DNA of 64,000 bases, taken from assembly GCF_001687565.2 (NCBI RefSeq), contig NZ_CP016534.2:624501-688500 (forward strand), read 5' to 3'. Each line of letters starts with the position of its first letter. Within the stretch, counting starts at the first letter, position 1. A program made the translations under genes and the position numbers. This DNA comes from Planococcus antarcticus DSM 14505. Its GTDB lineage: Bacteria > Bacillota > Bacilli > Bacillales_A > Planococcaceae. The notes beneath the pieces were generated by a model. The model ran no database searches, was not told the origin of the DNA, and saw nothing but the letters and a program-made list of their open reading frames with translations. This document shows, piece by piece, positions 35,269-44,468 of the stretch.

Positions 35269-35910
35269 ATGAGATGGATTAGAGGCAGTGTCAAAGGCTA
35301 CAAGGATTTAGCCATTGCATACCATTATATTCAAAATGATAAAAAACTTAAAACTCTGGCAATCTTTCTTCCGGGTGCTGGCTACCATACAACATCTCCT
35401 TTGTTTCATTTCACAGAAGAGGTGTATTTAAACCGCGGCTATGATGTGTTGCGGGTGGATTACCGGTATGTAGATGAGAAATATGATGAGTTTACAAATG
35501 AAGAGTTGTACAGAGCGGTGAAAGTGGATACAGCTGCTGTTTTGGATAAATTCTTTTCAAATCATTTATACGAGGAGGTTTATATAGTTGGAAAATCACT
35601 CGGGACAATCGCAATGAGCGTGGAATTAAAAAAGCAACGTTTTGAAAAAGCCAAAGCGATTTGGCTGACGCCGCTGATCAATCAGCAGGACATGTTGGAG
35701 GCAATGATTCAGAATCCTCATCAAGCATTTTGTTTTATTGGTAATCAGGATCGTTATTATTCGAAAGAAGACTAGAGCAGGCTGTCAGCCAATCCGAACC
35801 TGGTGTCGAACCTGTATTCTGGGTTGAACCACAGTTTGGAGTACGGAGATAAACCCATCAATTCTATTGAGATTTTGCAAAACATTATCACAGACATTTC
35901 AAATTTTTAA
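35269..35910 (+). pseudogene. Alpha/beta-hydrolase paralogue interrupted by an in-frame TAG
   Basis: The frame starts at an ATG after AAGGAGGAG and codes a hydrolase-like protein with IFLPGAGYHTTSPLFHF and the nucleophile-elbow region VGKSLGTIAM. At 35773-35775 an in-frame TAG ends it at 168 residues. The same frame then continues without another stop to TAA at 35908-35910, encoding a tail (ANPNL..., NHSLEYGDKPINSI..., ISNF) that aligns with the end of the intact paralogue at 36736-37377. A single base change, for example TTG to TAG, would explain it. The 168-residue part could still be made but lacks the segment with the conserved NH. No terminator separates the two halves. Confidence 0.85.
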
Positions 35911-36059
35911 CAATGCGAGTTGAACTAAAAAACTAACTTTCTCCCGCCACTTCGGCATAAGCCCGCCGGAAAGCGGAGTTGTTTTGCGGAATATCTAAAA
36001 TTTGAAGATACATATGTTCAACTTACACAACAAAGCAACACGCCAGAGCGTATTGCTAG

Positions 36060-36620
36060 TTATTCTTCAATATGACGGATGATCTTTGCTGGATTGCCAC
36101 CGACTACGGAATTGGCGGACACGTTTTTGGTAACGACGGCACCGGCCGCGATGATGGCATTGTCGCCGATTGTGATGCCGGGGTTAATGATGGCGCGGCC
36201 GCCAATCCAGACATTGTCGCCAATTGTGATAGGCTTGCCGAATTCTTTGCCGGAATTCCGGGCAGTGGGTTCAAGCGGATGAGTCGCCGTGTAAATGTGG
36301 ACACCCGGTGCAATCATACAATTGTCACCGATCCGTATTTCGCAAATATCCAGAAAAACACAGTCAAAATTAGCATAAAAGTTTTCCCCGACATGCATAT
36401 TGAATCCGTAGTCACAGCGGATTGTCGGTTCGACGTGGATAATTTCACCGGTCGTGCCGAATAATTTTTTCAGGAGATCTGCGCGATCCTGACCATCCAT
36501 TTCGGTTGTTTCATTGAATAGACGGCTAAGACGGCGAGCATTCATACGGTTTTGGCGTAGCTCAGCATCCTGCGGGTCGTACATTTCCCCAGCCAACATC
36601 TTTTCTTTTTCCGTTTTCAT
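36060..36620 (-). CDS. maa: Maltose O-acetyltransferase-type sugar acetyltransferase
   Basis: Acetylates sugars with acetyl-CoA. The 186-residue product has the Mac N-terminal domain ([18 protein letters not shown]) and a left-handed beta-helix of hexapeptide repeats with the catalytic region [10 protein letters not shown] and the typical [19 protein letters not shown] and [12 protein letters not shown] runs, ending NPAKIIRHI. It lies between the two hydrolase paralogues on the opposite strand. Length and motifs fit Bacillus Maa; the natural substrate is uncertain. Confidence 0.93.
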   Translation of the reverse strand: MKTEKEKMLAGEMYDPQDAELRQNRMNARRLSRLFNETTEMDGQDRADLLKKLFGTTGEIIHVEPTIRCDYGFNMHVGENFYANFDCVFLDICEIRIGDNCMIAPGVHIYTATHPLEPTARNSGKEFGKPITIGDNVWIGGRAIINPGITIGDNAIIAAGAVVTKNVSANSVVGGNPAKIIRHIEE

Positions 36621-36735
36621 CTGTCAACCTCCCTCAAAGAATAATGGTAAATCGATTGTATCATAACCAATTTAGAAAATATTTAGTAAACTGATGGAAT
36701 ATTCTTTATAATAGAGAGAGATAGGAGTGGTAATT

Positions 36736-37377
36736 ATGAAAGCAATCAACAACAAAGTCACGGGGTACAAGGGAATTGAAGTTCCCTATACAGTGATGCT
36801 GACAGAAGACTATACAAAAAAATTGGCCATCTTTTTGCCCGGTGCCGGCTATACGACAAAAAGTCCGCTGTTTCATTTCGCAGAAGAAATTTTCTTAGAC
36901 AAAAGCTACGATGTTCTGCGGGTTAATTATCAATACACAGACAAGGCCTACGATGAATTCACCATGGAAGAATTGGACGAGGCGATTGTTCACGACGTGC
37001 GTTTAGTGATTAGTGAAGTGCTCAAAGGAAGAAACTATCAGGATTTTTACCTGGTCGGCAAATCTCTCGGTACGATTGCCATGGGAGCTGAAATGGAGCG
37101 TTCTGAATTCAACGAAGCCAAAGCCGTATGGGTCACGCCGCTATTGAATCGAGAACGAGTGCTGAACACAATGGTCAACACTAAAAATGCTGCACAATGC
37201 TATATCGGCGATAAAGATCGCTATTATTCACCAGGTGCATTTGAATTGCTGAAGGCAAATCCTAACTTGGAGTTGACACTATTGCCAGACATCAACCACC
37301 GATTGGATAGCGCAACCGATCCACTCAAATCCATCGATGCCTTGAAGCAGATCATCGCTGGAATCAAAAATTTTTGA
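36736..37377 (+). CDS. Alpha/beta-hydrolase family protein, intact paralogue
   Basis: A 213-residue protein with IFLPGAGYTTKSPLFHF near the N-terminus, YDVLRVNYQY, the nucleophile-elbow LVGKSLGTIAMGAE with Ser in GKSLG, and a C-terminal INHRLD that provides the likely catalytic His. GGAG lies 8 bases before the ATG at 36736. No close functional relative is recognised. It is the complete version of the interrupted gene at 35269, with which it shares motifs along the whole length. Confidence 0.85.
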   Translation: MKAINNKVTGYKGIEVPYTVMLTEDYTKKLAIFLPGAGYTTKSPLFHFAEEIFLDKSYDVLRVNYQYTDKAYDEFTMEELDEAIVHDVRLVISEVLKGRNYQDFYLVGKSLGTIAMGAEMERSEFNEAKAVWVTPLLNRERVLNTMVNTKNAAQCYIGDKDRYYSPGAFELLKANPNLELTLLPDINHRLDSATDPLKSIDALKQIIAGIKNF

Positions 37378-37383
37378 TGTAGA

Positions 37384-37411
37384 GCTGCCCTTTTGGGTGG
37401 CCTTTTTTGAT
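37384..37411 (+). terminator. Short terminator-like hairpin after the hydrolase gene
   Basis: GCTGCCC and GGGTGGC flank TTTT and are followed by CCTTTTTT. The pairing includes G-T pairs and is modest. Confidence 0.5.
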
Positions 37412-37554
37412 AGAAGTGTTTTCGATACAATCAAGAGAAAAATGAGCAGACGCTTCATTTAATTCTTAAAGGAGGCAAGAACTCCATTGCAATTGATATA
37501 CTGATGTCAAAGACAAATTTTGCCCAAATCAGACGATAACCATAAGGAGGCGCC

Positions 37555-38427
37555 ATGGAAAAAGTATTAGGAGTTGATATCGGAGGTACAGAAATCCGCT
37601 TTGGCATCATCAACACAAACGGACAAATTTTATACGAAGAAAAAATTCTGGCGCGCGATCCGCTTTATCCATATCTCGAAGAGAATGTGTTGCGTATTTT
37701 AGCAGCTCAACAAGAAGTTCGGGCAATTGGCGTCGGAACCCATGGCTTTGTTGATCCTGAGAGAGGAAAAGTAATTTATTCTCCAAGAATATTATCTGGC
37801 TGGAGCAACACACCTGTAAAAGAATGGCTCGAAAAAGCGACAGGCAAACATGTTGAAGTCGAAAATGATGCAAACGTCGTAGCCCTTGCCGAAGCAAATT
37901 TTGGTGCAGCACAAAGACTAAATCGCGTGGTGGTGTTAACACTCGGAACTGGTCTTGGTGGTGGCGTGTTGTGGGATGGCAAATTATTAAGTGGCGGTCC
38001 AAACGGGGGAGCCGCAGAGTTTGGCCATATGACCCTGTATCCAAATGGTGTGAAATGTATTTGCGGACGTTTAGGGTGCAGCGGAATGTATGTCTCGGGA
38101 ACTGCGTTGCAACGCCGGATCAAAGAAGCGGGACTGTCAATTACACCACCTGAGCTTTTTGGAAACGCCAGTATGGACCCACATGCAAAGAAAATTGTTG
38201 AAGAATTCACCACAGACTTGGCGCTTGTCATCAGCAACTTACAAGCCATATTCGACATGGAAATGCTGATCATCGGCGGTGGTGTTTCAGAAGCTGCTGA
38301 CTTGTGGATGGATTCGCTCCAACAAAAGCTCGAAACGGTTTTATTAAATCCCTTAGAAGTTGAAGTAGCGCGTTTCAAAAACGATGCTGGAATTTTGGGT
38401 GCTGCGTTGTTGGTGCTTGAAGAGTGA
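37555..38427 (+). CDS. ROK-family sugar kinase-like protein with altered sugar-binding motif
   Basis: A 290-residue ROK protein: ATP-binding VDIGGTEIRFG, catalytic ENDAN, LGTGLGGGV, EFGH and the zinc motif CICGRLGC. In ROK kinases the residue two after the last zinc Cys is normally a Glu that contacts the sugar; here it is Gly177 (CSGMY). The paralogue at 43349 has Glu177 (CSEMY). Apart from that the active-site residues are present. AAGGAGG precedes the ATG. It may have a changed specificity or lower activity. It lies at the left edge of the alpha-glucoside region and is convergent with msmX. Confidence 0.9.
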   Translation: MEKVLGVDIGGTEIRFGIINTNGQILYEEKILARDPLYPYLEENVLRILAAQQEVRAIGVGTHGFVDPERGKVIYSPRILSGWSNTPVKEWLEKATGKHVEVENDANVVALAEANFGAAQRLNRVVVLTLGTGLGGGVLWDGKLLSGGPNGGAAEFGHMTLYPNGVKCICGRLGCSGMYVSGTALQRRIKEAGLSITPPELFGNASMDPHAKKIVEEFTTDLALVISNLQAIFDMEMLIIGGGVSEAADLWMDSLQQKLETVLLNPLEVEVARFKNDAGILGAALLVLEE

Positions 38428-38507
38428 TTAAATAACTAGAATGAGGGTGTGGATAGACCGCTCTTGTTCTAGTTGTTTTGTTGGTATATAAGGCATGGCT
38501 AAAGATT

Positions 38508-38560
38508 CTACATGGAGTCTAAATACTCTTACATGAACAAAAATTCTTCTACAAGGATTG
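38508..38560 (+). repeat. Short 21-bp phased array (TACATG units)
   Basis: TACATGG, TACATGA and TACAAGG begin at 38509, 38530 and 38550 (steps 21 and 20), each preceded by TTC or TCTT. It is the same unit as at 50932 and 30223, between the convergent ROK gene and msmX. Confidence 0.7.
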
Positions 38561-38581
38561 TCCCTCACAACCTAACAAACA

Positions 38582-38610
38582 AAAAAAAGCCACCGAAAAC
38601 CCTCGGTGGC
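38582..38610 (-). terminator. Terminator of msmX
   Basis: GCCACCGA pairs with TCGGTGGC around AAACCC. On the minus strand it is followed by eight T. Confidence 0.92.
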
Positions 38611-38640
38611 AAACATTTATCCTTCTGAAGAAACAATCAC

Positions 38641-39738
38641 TCAACGAATGCGCAGCTCGGATTCGCTATCGAAGAAATGTGCTTTATTCATATCGAAGGC
38701 CATATCGATTGTAGAGTCTGCTTCGACATTAAATCGCGAATCGACGCGCGCTACGAAATCCTGATCATCGATTTTGGAATAGAGGATGATTTCCGCGCCC
38801 ATTAATTCTGCAACATCGATGTATGCTTTGAGTTTCGTATTCGGTGAATGCTCAAGGAAAAGCGGCTCATCATGGATATCTTCAGGGCGGATGCCTAGGA
38901 CAAAATCTTTCGTTTCATAGCCCTGTTCTTTGAGCATCTTCAATTTGCCTTCAGGGATAAGGACCTGGTTGTCACCCATAACAAAATGGTTGCCGACCAA
39001 TTTGCCGCGCAGGAAGTTCATAGACGGCGAGCCGATAAATCCGCCAACGAAAATGTTTTCAGGTAAATCGTATACTTCTTTTGGTGTACCGACTTGATGG
39101 ATAAATCCGTCTTTCATAACGACCAAGCGAGTAGCCATGGTCATAGCTTCCGTCTGATCATGCGTTACATAGACAGTCGTTGTCTGCAAGCGGCGATGCA
39201 ATTTTTGAATTTCTGCACGCATCTGCACACGCAGTTTTGCATCTAGATTCGATAAAGGTTCATCCATCAGGAATACTTTTGCGTCACGGACAATTGCGCG
39301 TCCTAAAGCGACACGCTGACGCTGCCCGCCTGATAACGCTTTTGGTTTGCGGTTCAAATAGTCGTCCAGCCCGAGGATTTTTGAAGCATTGGCTACGCGG
39401 GCTTTGATATCTTCTTTCTTCATCTTGCGTAATTTCAAACTAAAAGCCATATTTTCATAAACGGTCATATGCGGATACAGCGCGTAGTTTTGAAAGACCA
39501 TTGCAATGTCGCGGTCTTTTGGTGAGACGTCGTTGACTCTTCTGTCACCGATAAACAAATCACCTTCTGTAATGTCTTCCAATCCAGCGATCATGCGGAG
39601 TGTTGTTGATTTCCCACAGCCTGAAGGGCCGACCAACACCAAAAACTCTTTATCGCGGATTTCAAGGTTGAAGTCTTGTACAGACACCACGCCTTTTTCA
39701 TATTCTTTTTTAATATTTACTAAAGATAAGCCAGTCAT
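38641..39738 (-). CDS. msmX: Multiple-sugar ABC transporter ATPase, MsmX/UgpC type
   Basis: The ATPase that energises several carbohydrate importers in Bacilli. The 365-residue product has Walker [12 protein letters not shown]-loop [11 protein letters not shown], signature [15 protein letters not shown], Walker [13 protein letters not shown], switch His in THDQTEAM, and the C-terminal regulatory TOBE domains with VLGIRPEDI. The binding protein (44469) and permeases (46497, 47357) nearby have no ATPase of their own, so MsmX is the obvious partner. It follows the PucR-type regulator in the same direction with a cre-like site in between. Confidence 0.96.
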   Translation of the reverse strand: MTGLSLVNIKKEYEKGVVSVQDFNLEIRDKEFLVLVGPSGCGKSTTLRMIAGLEDITEGDLFIGDRRVNDVSPKDRDIAMVFQNYALYPHMTVYENMAFSLKLRKMKKEDIKARVANASKILGLDDYLNRKPKALSGGQRQRVALGRAIVRDAKVFLMDEPLSNLDAKLRVQMRAEIQKLHRRLQTTTVYVTHDQTEAMTMATRLVVMKDGFIHQVGTPKEVYDLPENIFVGGFIGSPSMNFLRGKLVGNHFVMGDNQVLIPEGKLKMLKEQGYETKDFVLGIRPEDIHDEPLFLEHSPNTKLKAYIDVAELMGAEIILYSKIDDQDFVARVDSRFNVEADSTIDMAFDMNKAHFFDSESELRIR

Positions 39739-39821
39739 TTGTTTTCCCCCAATAATGTAATGTCATGGGTAACAGCATAACCGAAAGACAGTTTTAAGAG
39801 AATGTCAAAACTGCCTAAAAA

Positions 39822-39835
39822 TGAAAGCGCTTTTT
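39822..39835 (-). promoter_or_regulatory. CcpA-like cre site upstream of msmX
   Basis: On the minus strand AAAAAGCGCTTTCA matches TGWNANCGNTNWCA except at the first two bases. It is 84 bases before the msmX start. Catabolite control of msmX is an inference. Confidence 0.4.
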
Positions 39836-39844
39836 TGTGCACAT

Positions 39845-40735
39845 TTACTTTTGGATCAATATCGCCAAATAGACAGCCATAGCATGATGGAAATTGCGGA
39901 CATCGATGCCAGTATTTTCATGGAAGCGATCGAGCCGGTATTGCAGGCTGTTACGGTGCATATGCAGTGCTTTTGACGTCTCAGAGATATTTAAGTTATT
40001 GCCAACAAAAGTTTTGAGCATTTTCACTGTTTCTTCATCGTCCTGATAGACTTGCAAAATGGTCTGTCTGATATCACTGAGCAATGGCTCCTGAGCTTGG
40101 CCGATTAACAGATAGGGAACAGCATCTACATACCTAGTGACTGCTTTATTGGAATGAAGGACCATCGCCTTCGCGGCAGTGGTCACTGAGCGGTAATGAG
40201 CAGCCGTATCGATCAGGCTGTCCCGAAAAGGGCCGACAAAAAAACGGATTTTAACATACAGGTCGCTCATTAATATGTCAATGATCTCCTCATAGGAGAT
40301 GGGACCGTCTTCCTTTGCCAAGTATTCGACAAGAATGCCCTCGTGGTCGTTTTCCCACAGTATGGGAACTTGTTGGGCGGAGAAATCATCAACTGCATGC
40401 TTGAAAGAAACTGGACTGATCTGCTTTTCCTGAATCGAGAAATGGACAAAGCGGTAGAGGGAATCCGATTGGAGTTCGTTGATATCAGCTTGTTCGGCAG
40501 GATTTACCGCAGCCAGCCATTTCTTTTCTTCAGCTGTGTTGACCGGGAACTTCGGGTTATAAGGAGTGAGAAATGCCGACAACAGCGTCAAGTCTTTCTG
40601 AGCAAGTTCCATTTCGTGGATGCCGACAATAAGACCGTCTGCTGAAGAAAACCATTTGTAATCCGGATCGGCAGCTGGAGTACCTTGAGCGTGAACTTGT
40701 AGTGAAGGATAAATTTTACTCAATTGGCTGATCAT
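39845..40735 (-). CDS. PucR/CdaR-type helix-turn-helix regulator
   Basis: A 296-residue protein. The C-terminal 60 residues are the PucR helix-turn-helix: LKTFVGNNLNISETSKALHMHRNSLQYRLDRF without interruption from about 232 to 263, then VRNFHHAMAVYLAIL. The N-terminal 170 residues are an unassigned sensing region. Relatives control sugar-diacid, purine or amino-acid genes. Here it lies 106 bases upstream of msmX in the same direction, suggesting a role in carbohydrate uptake. AAAGAGGT lies before the ATG. Confidence 0.88.
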   Translation of the reverse strand: MISQLSKIYPSLQVHAQGTPAADPDYKWFSSADGLIVGIHEMELAQKDLTLLSAFLTPYNPKFPVNTAEEKKWLAAVNPAEQADINELQSDSLYRFVHFSIQEKQISPVSFKHAVDDFSAQQVPILWENDHEGILVEYLAKEDGPISYEEIIDILMSDLYVKIRFFVGPFRDSLIDTAAHYRSVTTAAKAMVLHSNKAVTRYVDAVPYLLIGQAQEPLLSDIRQTILQVYQDDEETVKMLKTFVGNNLNISETSKALHMHRNSLQYRLDRFHENTGIDVRNFHHAMAVYLAILIQK

Positions 40736-40906
40736 TGAATACCTCTTTTCAATAAAGTTTATAGTGATTTCAACCTGTTGGTTTGCTTATTGCAGGTCTG
40801 GTTGCTACTCTAATTTCTTCATTATAACAGCAAAACGATCTCTAAATTGGGGACGAACGTTCCCTTTTATGGTAGGGTGATACCAACTTAGTAAAGGGGT
40901 GATGAA

Positions 40907-41482
40907 TTGAACAAAAACATGCTCCGGTTATTTGACGAAAGGCGCGATGTCCATGTGCTGTATTCTTACGAAAAAACCCAAAATTATATCGATCAAGTTG
41001 TAGCTTATGCCAAGCACGGTGTTGAAGCAGGGGATTACGTCATCCTAATTGAAAATCCCCGTTTGTCTCCAAAGATAGATGCTGAGTTGAAGATCCAGCT
41101 TACAAAGGCACAAATGGAATTTATCCATTTTGTAAAAAACTACGATTTTTATTATTCAAATGGCAGCTACCATCCGTCTGCAATCCAGGCGTATTTCGAA
41201 AAAACGGTCGGTCCTTATTTGGAGAGGCAAGCAACTTTTCGGTCATGGGCGCATGTGGAATGGGCGACATTGGAAGATCCTATCCACTTGGTAAAGGATT
41301 TTGATAAGCTCATCGACGTCGCAGTGAAGAAATTAGAGTTTCCATTGATTTGCGCATACGCCAGCAAATCGATGCCGGAAACCATTAAAAAAATGGTGCT
41401 CGAAACACATCCGTATATTCTGGTCGAAGACGACGTCATCGTTTCAGGTCTACATCCTGCAACAGAAGCTGAAAATCAATAG
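40907..41482 (+). CDS. MEDS-domain protein
   Basis: A 191-residue protein with the MEDS (methanogen/methylotroph, DcmR-type sensory) domain covering nearly all of it: HVLYSYEKTQNYIDQVVAY near the N-terminus, then a region ending FPLICAYASKSMP. In Bacilli such proteins are found near anti-sigma or signalling systems, but none is adjacent here. The start is a TTG following AAAGGGGTGAT. A short hairpin terminator follows. Function unknown. Confidence 0.85.
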   Translation: MNKNMLRLFDERRDVHVLYSYEKTQNYIDQVVAYAKHGVEAGDYVILIENPRLSPKIDAELKIQLTKAQMEFIHFVKNYDFYYSNGSYHPSAIQAYFEKTVGPYLERQATFRSWAHVEWATLEDPIHLVKDFDKLIDVAVKKLEFPLICAYASKSMPETIKKMVLETHPYILVEDDVIVSGLHPATEAENQ

Positions 41483-41527
41483 CCATCCACGCTCCTAGAA
41501 ATCGGGACGTCTTCAATCACTGCCGGG

Positions 41528-41547
41528 AAACCACGGTGGTTTTTTTA
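41528..41547 (+). terminator. Terminator after the MEDS gene
   Basis: A small hairpin AAACC/GGTTT with loop ACGGT, followed by a T run. Confidence 0.6.
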
Positions 41548-41658
41548 TTACATGGAATTTTCGTGAAGAATGAAGCTTCTCCGCCCAAAAAATCGACTAA
41601 AAAGGCAGAGGGATCCCACTAGAATTATAGGTGGAAAAAATAAATTCACATAAATTAG

Positions 41659-41686
41659 TTGGCAATTCAGCAAATTCATGTATGAT
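41659..41686 (+). promoter_or_regulatory. Candidate sigma-A promoter of the first alpha-glucosidase
   Basis: TTGGCA (41659-41664) and TATGAT (41681-41686) are 16 bases apart and 40 bases before the ATG. Confidence 0.55.
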
Positions 41687-41725
41687 GTTAGAATAATATT
41701 TACTTTAAAGAAAAGAGGGAGATTT

Positions 41726-43318
41726 ATGGACGAATGGTGGAAAAAGTCGACCGTGTATCAAATTTATCCACGCAGCTTTATGGACTCGAATGGTGATGGC
41801 ATCGGTGATATTCAAGGGATTATTCAGAAACTTGATTACTTGAACGGTCTAGGTGTTGACATTCTCTGGCTGTCGCCGGTCTACGATTCGCCGAATGATG
41901 ACAACGGCTACGACATCCGTGATTATTATCAAATCATGACAGAGTTTGGAACAATGGCTGATTTTGATGAGCTGTTGTCGGAAGTCCATGATCGTGGCAT
42001 GAAACTTGTCATGGATCTTGTCGTCAACCATACTTCCGACGAACACCAATGGTTCAAGAACCATCCAGACTTTTACATATGGCGCGACAAACCCACAAAC
42101 TGGCGTTCATTCTTTAGTGGCTCTGTTTGGGAATACCAAAAAGAACGTGGTCAATATTTCTTGCACCTATTTTCAAAAAAACAGCCGGATTTGAATTGGG
42201 ACAATCCGGAACTACGAAAGACGGTTTACGAAATGATGCGCTGGTGGCTCGATAAAGGCGTGGACGGTTTCCGCATGGACGTTATCAATATGATCTCAAA
42301 AGTATCGGACATGCACGATGCACCAGGCGGCGATGGCAGCCATCAATTTCTGAACGGACCGAACGTCCATAGATATCTAAAAGAGATGAACAAAGAGGTG
42401 CTGTCGAAATACGATATTGTCACGGTCGGCGAAACTCCAGGCACGACGCCGAAAGAGGCACGTGACTATACCGCTGTGAAAAATCAGGAACTGAACATGA
42501 TCTTCACGTTTGAGCACATGGGGCTTGATCAGGCATCCGGTGAAAAATGGGATCTGAAGCCCTTGCTACTGACTGATTTGAAAAAGAATATGGAAAAATG
42601 GCAGCATGGCCTCCACGACGAAGGGTGGAATAGCCTGTATTGGAACAACCACGACCAGCCGCGTATTGTCTCACGCTTTGGCGAAGACACGGACTGGCGC
42701 GTTGAATCAGCGAAGATGCTCGCCACGTGCCTTCACTTCATGCAAGGCACGCCTTATATCTACCAAGGCGAAGAACTCGGAATGACCAATGTTCACTTTG
42801 ACTCGATTGACGACTATAAAGACATCGAGACCTTGAATATGTACAAAGAAAAACGCCAAGCCGGTGTTCCGCACGATGACATCATGCAGCAAATTCAAGT
42901 CAAAAGCCGAGACAATGCGCGGACACCGATGCAATGGTCCGCTGAGCCGAACGGCGGCTTTACGACAGGGACGCCGTGGCTGAAAACCAACCCGAATTAC
43001 AAGAAAATCAACGCATTGCAGCACACAGATCCGAATTCGGTTTACCAGTATTATAAAAAACTGATTGGATACCGCAAGAAAATGGATATTATCACACATG
43101 GCGATTTCGAATTGTTGTACCGCGAAGACGGCGAGATCTTTGCGTATACGCGCAAATGGAATGATGAGCAGCTGACCGTCTATTGCAATTTCTCGAAAAA
43201 CATAAAATCGGCAGCCCGTCCGGAAGGCAAATTGCTAATCGGCAATTATACGGAAACGAATGCTGGAAATGATGTTCTGCTCAGACCATACGAAGCGATG
43301 GTCTATTATCAACAATAA
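41726..43318 (+). CDS. GH13 alpha-glucosidase (oligo-1,6-glucosidase type), copy 1
   Basis: Hydrolyses alpha-glucosidic bonds in short oligosaccharides inside the cell. The 530-residue chain begins WWKKSTVYQIYPRSF and has nucleophile Asp185 (GFRMDV), acid/base Glu236 (TVGETPG) and the stabilising Asp310 (NNHDQPR), with no signal peptide. The MDVIN form after the nucleophile is typical of GH13_31 alpha-glucosidases; the exact linkage preference cannot be read. AAGAGGGAG precedes the ATG at 41726. It is followed by a ROK kinase 30 bases later, a logical hydrolase-kinase pair. Confidence 0.94.
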   Translation: MDEWWKKSTVYQIYPRSFMDSNGDGIGDIQGIIQKLDYLNGLGVDILWLSPVYDSPNDDNGYDIRDYYQIMTEFGTMADFDELLSEVHDRGMKLVMDLVVNHTSDEHQWFKNHPDFYIWRDKPTNWRSFFSGSVWEYQKERGQYFLHLFSKKQPDLNWDNPELRKTVYEMMRWWLDKGVDGFRMDVINMISKVSDMHDAPGGDGSHQFLNGPNVHRYLKEMNKEVLSKYDIVTVGETPGTTPKEARDYTAVKNQELNMIFTFEHMGLDQASGEKWDLKPLLLTDLKKNMEKWQHGLHDEGWNSLYWNNHDQPRIVSRFGEDTDWRVESAKMLATCLHFMQGTPYIYQGEELGMTNVHFDSIDDYKDIETLNMYKEKRQAGVPHDDIMQQIQVKSRDNARTPMQWSAEPNGGFTTGTPWLKTNPNYKKINALQHTDPNSVYQYYKKLIGYRKKMDIITHGDFELLYREDGEIFAYTRKWNDEQLTVYCNFSKNIKSAARPEGKLLIGNYTETNAGNDVLLRPYEAMVYYQQ

Positions 43319-43348
43319 GCAGAAATACGGACAATACTAGGAGGAGCT

Positions 43349-44221
43349 ATGGCAAAAGTATTAGGAATCGACATTGGTGGCACCAAAATCCGCATGGGCG
43401 TTATTGACGGCGGCGGCCAGATTTTATACGAAGAACAAATTCCCACACAAATTCCGCTGTATCCCTATCTAGAAGAGAATATCTTGCGGGTGCTGGCTAA
43501 ACGGCCGGAAATCAGCGCAATCGGCGTCGGTACGCATGGCTTCGTCGACCCGAAGCAAGGGAAAGTAATCTATGCGGCAGAGACTTTGCCAGGGTGGACC
43601 GATACACCTGTAAAAGCATGGCTGGAGAAAGCGACAGGAAAACGCGTCGAAGTAGAAAATGACGCAAACGCTGTGGCGCTTGCAGAAGCGAAGTTTGGTG
43701 CTGCGCGAGGGCTTGATCGTGTGGTTGTATTGACTCTCGGTACTGGCCTCGGCGGCGGGGTGCTGTGGGACGGAAAGCTCTTAAGCGGCGGTCCTCACGG
43801 GGGAGCGGCAGAGCTCGGCCATATGATCCTTTATCCGAATGGCGTAAAATGTGCGTGTGGTCGCTTGGGGTGCAGTGAAATGTATGTGTCTGGAACGGCG
43901 TTGCGCCGCCGGATCAGTGAAGCGGGACTCGCAATCACACCGCCTGAGCTTTTTGAAAATGCACGAACGGACCCGGCAGCTAAGCAAGTCGTGGAAGAAT
44001 TCACCAGAGACCTGGCGTTTGTTATCAGTAGTCTGCAAGCGGCATTTGATATGGAAATGGTGATCATCGGCGGCGGAGTTTCAGAAGCAGCGGATCTATG
44101 GATGGAATCGCTCCAGCAGCAGCTCAAACCTGTGCTGCTGAATCCGTTGGATGTAGCAGTGGCGCGTTTTGAAAACGATGCAGGCATTTTAGGCGCGGCG
44201 TTGTTAGTGTTAGATGATTAA
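43349..44221 (+). CDS. ROK-family glucokinase-like protein
   Basis: A 290-residue ROK kinase: VDIGGT-type ATP site (GIDIGGTKIRMG), catalytic ENDAN, GTGLGGGV, ELGH, zinc motif CACGRLGC and the sugar-contact Glu177 in CSEMY. All catalytic features are present, in contrast to the paralogue at 37555 with which it is colinear over all 290 positions. It lies right after an alpha-glucosidase gene and probably phosphorylates the released glucose. AGGAGG precedes the ATG. Confidence 0.93.
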   Translation: MAKVLGIDIGGTKIRMGVIDGGGQILYEEQIPTQIPLYPYLEENILRVLAKRPEISAIGVGTHGFVDPKQGKVIYAAETLPGWTDTPVKAWLEKATGKRVEVENDANAVALAEAKFGAARGLDRVVVLTLGTGLGGGVLWDGKLLSGGPHGGAAELGHMILYPNGVKCACGRLGCSEMYVSGTALRRRISEAGLAITPPELFENARTDPAAKQVVEEFTRDLAFVISSLQAAFDMEMVIIGGGVSEAADLWMESLQQQLKPVLLNPLDVAVARFENDAGILGAALLVLDD

Positions 44222-44244
44222 GTGGATAATTCTGATTATTTTAA

Positions 44245-44279
44245 AGCAGGAGCGGCAGAAATGTCGATCCTGTTTTTTT
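44245..44279 (+). terminator. Terminator after the alpha-glucosidase/ROK pair
   Basis: CAGGA pairs with TCCTG around a 15-nt loop, followed by a T run. Confidence 0.75.
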
Positions 44280-44339
44280 CTTTCAGTTTGAAAGTGATTC
44301 TGGATACAGAAAAAAATTTGACTTTTTTAAAATTTTATC

Positions 44340-44368
44340 TTGTGCAAACGTTTTCATGGTGGTATGAT
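44340..44368 (+). promoter_or_regulatory. Promoter with overlapping LacI-type operator, binding-protein gene
   Basis: TATGAT (44363-44368) lies 17 bases after TTGTGC (44340-44345). The operator-like TGCAAACGTTTTCA (44343-44356) sits between and over these boxes, a position suited to repression. The LacI-family gene at 48185 encodes the likely binder; CcpA is an alternative since the sequence also resembles a cre site. Confidence 0.65.
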
Positions 44369-44429
44369 CAAAATAATTAATTATTGGAAACTTTATCGAT
44401 GCTGTTTCCATTTTTTATTTACCAATTTG

Positions 44430-44443
44430 TGCAAACGATTTCA
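44430..44443 (+). promoter_or_regulatory. Second LacI-type operator
   Basis: TGCAAACGATTTCA repeats the 44343 site with one change, 87 bases downstream and 26 bases before the binding-protein start. Two sites could allow DNA looping. Confidence 0.6.
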
Positions 44444-44468
44444 CAACATTTTAAAGGGGGATTTTGGG

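Noticed and set aside
35773..35775. TAG decoded as pyrrolysine
   Set aside because: No pyl genes were seen and the paralogue has an ordinary residue there; a nonsense mutation is simpler.
40850..40865. Palindrome around GAACGTTC upstream of the MEDS gene as an operator
   Set aside because: Only the central 8 bases are symmetric and no matching regulator or second copy was found.
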